A DNA stretch of 64,000 nucleotides from Lachnospiraceae bacterium (GTDB lineage: Bacteria; Bacillota; Clostridia; Lachnospirales; Lachnospiraceae): assembly GCA_017517305.1 (NCBI GenBank), contig JAFWZV010000006.1, forward strand, positions 111,440 to 175,439. Direction: 5' to 3'. Below, piece by piece: positions 61,183 through 64,000 of this stretch. The position numbers and the translations under genes were made by a program. Numbering within the stretch: position 1 is the first letter of the stretch; each line of letters begins with the position of its first letter. A model generated the notes under the pieces. That model was not told the origin of the DNA and did not search any database. It saw only the letters and a list, made by a program, of their open reading frames with translations.

Positions 61183-62724
61183 ATGAGTAAGAAACCAGTA
61201 GTATTAATGGTACTTGATGGCTATGGAATTAGCGATAACGCAGAGGGTAATGCAATTGCTATGGCAAATACCCCAGTTATGGACAAGCTTATGGCAGAGT
61301 GTCCATTTGCAAGAGGTAATGCGTCAGGACTTGCAGTAGGTCTTCCTGATGGACAGATGGGTAATTCAGAGGTTGGACATATGAATATTGGTGCCGGAAG
61401 AATTATCTACCAGGATTTAACATCAATCACTAAGGCTATCGAAGATGGTGATTTCTTCGAGAATGAAGCTATGCTTGAAGCTATTGAGAACTGTAAGAAG
61501 AATAATTCAGACCTTCACCTTTGGGGACTTCTCTCAGATGGTGGTGTTCACAGCCATAATACACATGTATACGGAATTCTTGAGCTTTGTAAGAAGCAGG
61601 GACTTTCAAATGTATACGTTCATCCATTCCTTGATGGTAGAGATACACCCCCAGCATCAGGTAAGGATTATGTGGCTGAGTTAGTAGAGAAGATGGCTGA
61701 GATTGGTGTAGGTAAGGTTGCATCTATTTCTGGCCGTTACTATGCTATGGATAGAGATAACAACTGGGATAGAGTTGAGAAGGCTTATGCAGCTATGGTT
61801 TATGGTGAGGGTGTTCAGGCAAATGACCCTGTACAGGCTGTTGCAGATTCATATGCAGCAGAGAAGACAGATGAGTTTGTGCTTCCTACAGTAATTATGG
61901 AAAATGGTGCTCCAGTAGCTACAGTAAAGGCTAATGACTCAGTTATTTTCTACAACTTCCGTCCAGATAGAGCTAGAGAGATTACTAGAGCTTTCTGTGC
62001 TGATGAGTTTGATGGCTTTGATAGAAAGGGAGGAAAGCTTCCTTTAACATACGTATGCTTCAAGGACTACGATGAGAGCATACCTAACAAGATTATTGCA
62101 TTCAAGAAGCAGGAGATTACTAATACTTTAGGTGAGTACCTTGCTGCTTGTGGTAAGACTCAGCTTAGACTTGCTGAGACTGAGAAGTATGCACATGTAA
62201 CATTCTTCTTCAATGGTGGTCTTGAGGAGCCTAACAAGGATGAGGATAGAACTCTTGTTAAGTCACCAGCTGTTGCAACATACGACTTAAAGCCTGAGAT
62301 GAGTGCTCCTGAGGTAGGTGTTAACCTTGTAGAGGCTATTACTTCTGATAAGTATGATGTAATTATTATTAACTTTGCAAATCCAGATATGGTTGGACAT
62401 ACAGGAATTATTCCAGCAGCTGTTGCAGCTGTTGAGAGAGTTGACCAGTGTGTAGGTGCAGCAGTCGAGGCTGTAAAGCAGGCTGATGGCGTTCTCTTTA
62501 TCTGTGCTGACCACGGTAATGCAGAGCAGATGGTTAACTTCGAGACAGGTGCACCACATACAGCACATACTACTAATCCAGTTCCATTCATCCTTTACAA
62601 CTATGGACAGGATGTTAAGCTTCGTGAGGGTGGATGTCTTGCTGATATCGCTCCAACACTTCTTGAGATTATGGAGCTTCCACAGCCAGCAGAGATGACT
62701 GGTAAGTCACTTATCGTAAGATAA
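61183..62724 (+). CDS. gpmI: Cofactor-independent phosphoglycerate mutase
   Basis: A 513-residue iPGM from the ATG at 61183 (AAGGAG at 61168-61173). KKPVVLMVLDGYGISD holds the first metal site, the phosphorylated Ser is in GNSEVGHMNIGAGR, DGRDTPPASG and GRYYAMDRDNNWDRV follow, and CADHGNAEQM / PHTAHTTNPVPFIL supply the Mn ligands. It converts 3- to 2-phosphoglycerate. High-expression codon bias as in gap-pgk-tpiA. Confidence 0.97.
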   Translation: MSKKPVVLMVLDGYGISDNAEGNAIAMANTPVMDKLMAECPFARGNASGLAVGLPDGQMGNSEVGHMNIGAGRIIYQDLTSITKAIEDGDFFENEAMLEAIENCKKNNSDLHLWGLLSDGGVHSHNTHVYGILELCKKQGLSNVYVHPFLDGRDTPPASGKDYVAELVEKMAEIGVGKVASISGRYYAMDRDNNWDRVEKAYAAMVYGEGVQANDPVQAVADSYAAEKTDEFVLPTVIMENGAPVATVKANDSVIFYNFRPDRAREITRAFCADEFDGFDRKGGKLPLTYVCFKDYDESIPNKIIAFKKQEITNTLGEYLAACGKTQLRLAETEKYAHVTFFFNGGLEEPNKDEDRTLVKSPAVATYDLKPEMSAPEVGVNLVEAITSDKYDVIIINFANPDMVGHTGIIPAAVAAVERVDQCVGAAVEAVKQADGVLFICADHGNAEQMVNFETGAPHTAHTTNPVPFILYNYGQDVKLREGGCLADIAPTLLEIMELPQPAEMTGKSLIVR

Positions 62725-62757
62725 TAATATAATAATAGTATAAATTTTAAGTACTTT

Positions 62758-62792
62758 ACTGCCGACATAGATTATGTATTCTTGTCGGCAGT
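62758..62792 (+). other. Hairpin without T-tract between gpmI and mscL
   Basis: ACTGCCGACA (62758-62767) and TGTCGGCAGT (62783-62792), a perfect ten-base-pair stem. The sequence after it is AGCTATAAAG rather than a T-run, so it is more likely an mRNA-stability or regulatory hairpin than an intrinsic terminator. Confidence 0.6.
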
Positions 62793-62844
62793 AGCTATAA
62801 AGAAAGAAGTTTAAATAATATACAAATGAAAGGGGTTATAATTT

Positions 62845-63249
62845 ATGAAGAAATTTTTACAGGAATTCAAGGAATTCGCACTTCAGGGTAATGTAATGAG
62901 TATGGCAGTAGGTGTTATCGTAGGTGCAGCCTTCAAGGATTTAGTAACATCATTTACTGACAATGTAATTACACCAATTATCAACTGTATTGGCGGAGCT
63001 GAGATTCAGGGTAGAATCCACCTGTTAGGTGACCAGTATATAAACTACGGTGCATTTATAACAGCTGTAATAAACTTCCTTATAATGGCATTCATCATCT
63101 TCCTTATGGTTAAGGGTATGAATAACCTTGCTAATATGGGTAAGAAGAAGGAAGAAGAGGCTGTTACAACTAAGGAGTGTCCTTACTGTAAGAGTGAAAT
63201 TCACAAGGATGCAACTAAGTGTCCACACTGTGCATCGGATGTAGAGTAA
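62845..63249 (+). CDS. mscL: Large-conductance mechanosensitive channel with C-terminal zinc ribbon
   Basis: A 134-residue MscL. The gate helix LQGNVMSMAVGVIVGAAF (about 13-31), a short periplasmic loop, and a second helix (about 70-90, AVINFLIMAFIIFLMV) are present. The cytoplasmic helix is replaced by a zinc ribbon, CPYCKSEIH...CPHCASD (four Cys), about residues 111-131. The channel opens under hypo-osmotic shock. AGGGG precedes the ATG; a strong terminator follows. Confidence 0.92.
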   Translation: MKKFLQEFKEFALQGNVMSMAVGVIVGAAFKDLVTSFTDNVITPIINCIGGAEIQGRIHLLGDQYINYGAFITAVINFLIMAFIIFLMVKGMNNLANMGKKKEEEAVTTKECPYCKSEIHKDATKCPHCASDVE

Positions 63250-63285
63250 ATAATATCCTTTAAATATAGACGATTGTTTTGAAAA

Positions 63286-63326
63286 AGACATTGAATTACA
63301 GAAAATGTAATTCAATGTCTTTTTTT
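63286..63326 (+). terminator. Terminator after mscL
   Basis: AGACATTGAATTACA (63286-63300) and TGTAATTCAATGTCT (63306-63320) around GAAAA, followed by TTTTTT. Confidence 0.92.
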
Positions 63327-63411
63327 ACATCACTTAAGCAAAATCAGCCTACACTTACGCAAATTGGGTTGTTTTTTTAATAATTAGATTATAAAATGGC
63401 GAGAAAACTCG

Positions 63412-63444
63412 TATTTTCAACAATAGATGCATTATTTTCAACAA
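63412..63444 (+). repeat. Paired 12-bp direct repeats upstream of the YD-repeat gene
   Basis: TATTTTCAACAA occurs at 63412-63423 and 63433-63444, offset 21 bases, about two helical turns. They lie just ahead of a TATAAT (63473-63478). A regulator dimer site is possible. Confidence 0.45.
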
Positions 63445-63527
63445 GTGGTGAATTTTATTGATTGTTTTATGCTATAATTTGGCAAAAATTGTGGGATACA
63501 AAATATTATACAAGGAGAACAAAAGAT

Positions 63528-64000
63528 ATGAAAAGAATTAGAACATTAATAATACATACTACGCTATTAATTATGATGATAGCTAGCAACATCATTGTAT
63601 GCCACGCCGCAGACAAAGAATACGAATACGATGACAGTGGTCGAGTAACCAAGGTGACATATGAGGACGGAAGCTATGAGACCTATGAATATGATGATAA
63701 CGGAAATGTTATTCAGATAACATATACGAATGCCTCCATAGATAGTTCTCAGGAAAGCACAACTACAGCAGGGAATGGTGATACAACAAGTGATAATGTA
63801 GACGGAAATAATAATTCACAGTCTGGGAATGGGAATAATAATACAGGGGATTCTAATAATGGTGACGGAGCAGATAGTTCAGGAAATAATACCCAGGGAA
63901 ATAATTCTTCAGGAAGCAATTCGTTGAATAATGGCGAAAACAACGAAAGCAATGAAACGAACAGCGGAGAAAACAAGGAATCAAGCAATACAGGTAATAG
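63528..64000 (+). CDS. Secreted YD-repeat/RHS-like protein, 3' truncated
   Basis: Open to the window edge; 157 codons visible. A signal peptide (about 1-27, cleavage near CHA-AD) is followed by two YD/RHS-type units (KEYEYDDSGRVTKVTYEDGS, YETYEYDDNGNVIQITY), then a long low-complexity linker rich in Ser, Asn, Gly, Thr and Glu. AAGGAGAAC precedes the ATG. The architecture suggests a surface or secreted protein whose functional domain lies downstream, outside the window. Adhesin or toxin possibilities cannot be separated. Confidence 0.65.
   Translation, partial: MKRIRTLIIHTTLLIMMIASNIIVCHAADKEYEYDDSGRVTKVTYEDGSYETYEYDDNGNVIQITYTNASIDSSQESTTTAGNGDTTSDNVDGNNNSQSGNGNNNTGDSNNGDGADSSGNNTQGNNSSGSNSLNNGENNESNETNSGENKESSNTGN

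Overview
This window looks like a chromosomal segment of a motile, low-GC Firmicute, most likely a Lachnospiraceae member (Butyrivibrio/Pseudobutyrivibrio/Lachnospira-like; genus cannot be fixed from sequence alone). The basis is the Bacillus/Clostridium-type end of a fla/che operon (flhG-cheB-cheA-cheW-cheC-cheD-sigD-swrB-like running into rpsB-tsf), strong Shine-Dalgarno sequences, Ile/Lys/Asn-rich proteins, secreted ChW-repeat and GH5 glycosidases, and the rimP-nusA-ylxR-ylxQ-infB-rbfA-nrnA-truB-ribF translation operon.

Layout. (1) 1-10454: tail of the flagellar/chemotaxis operon, with a PilZ-type c-di-GMP protein, CheB/A/W/C/D, the flagellar sigma factor, a FapA/DUF342 protein, a SwrB-like protein and an MltG-like membrane protein. 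(2) 10455-12415: rpsB and tsf with a folded leader RNA; the rpsB -35 hexamer is the loop of the preceding terminator. (3) 12416-23025: a foreign, mosaic island at the 3' end of tsf. A 15-bp copy of the tsf end (stop codon included) recurs at 23011-23025, followed by what looks like the displaced tsf terminator. Nested inside is a shrunken integrative element (about 13100-19511, 20-bp direct repeats, tyrosine integrase) whose methyltransferase is broken and whose antirestriction-like and excisionase-like domains are fused. The rest is accessory cargo: a DUF2971 protein, an orphan RelB-like antitoxin, several unknown genes, and at the right edge a promoter, two 50-nt structured RNA repeats, a terminator and a PBECR4-type nuclease-like gene. 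That last layout matches type III toxin-antitoxin loci and is the best candidate here for an undescribed system.

(4) 23026-32600: PcrA-like helicase, a six-TM chemoreceptor, an NAD-salvage cluster (NrtR-type regulator, nicotinamidase, a phosphoribosyltransferase remnant, NAD synthetase), an S66 peptidase and a secreted GHL10/ChW protein. (5) 32600-40600: the rimP-to-ribF operon, closed by a tRNA-Arg(CCG) that overlaps the ribF stop. (6) 40600-52930: pseudouridine synthase, LigA, MetA (acetyl type by Glu111), a lipid/oligosaccharide flippase, NifS/NifU, a very large twin-AAA plus M41-protease-like protein and a PHP phosphatase. (7) 52930-64000: glycolytic block gap-pgk-tpiA, a membrane-anchored GH5 enzyme with a lipoprotein metallopeptidase-like partner, gpmI, MscL with a zinc ribbon, and the start of a secreted YD-repeat protein cut by the window edge.

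Together, the core genes cover motility control, ribosome biogenesis and lower glycolysis in a conserved Firmicute order, while the block normally expected after tsf (pyrH-frr and onward) is absent and the island occupies that place.
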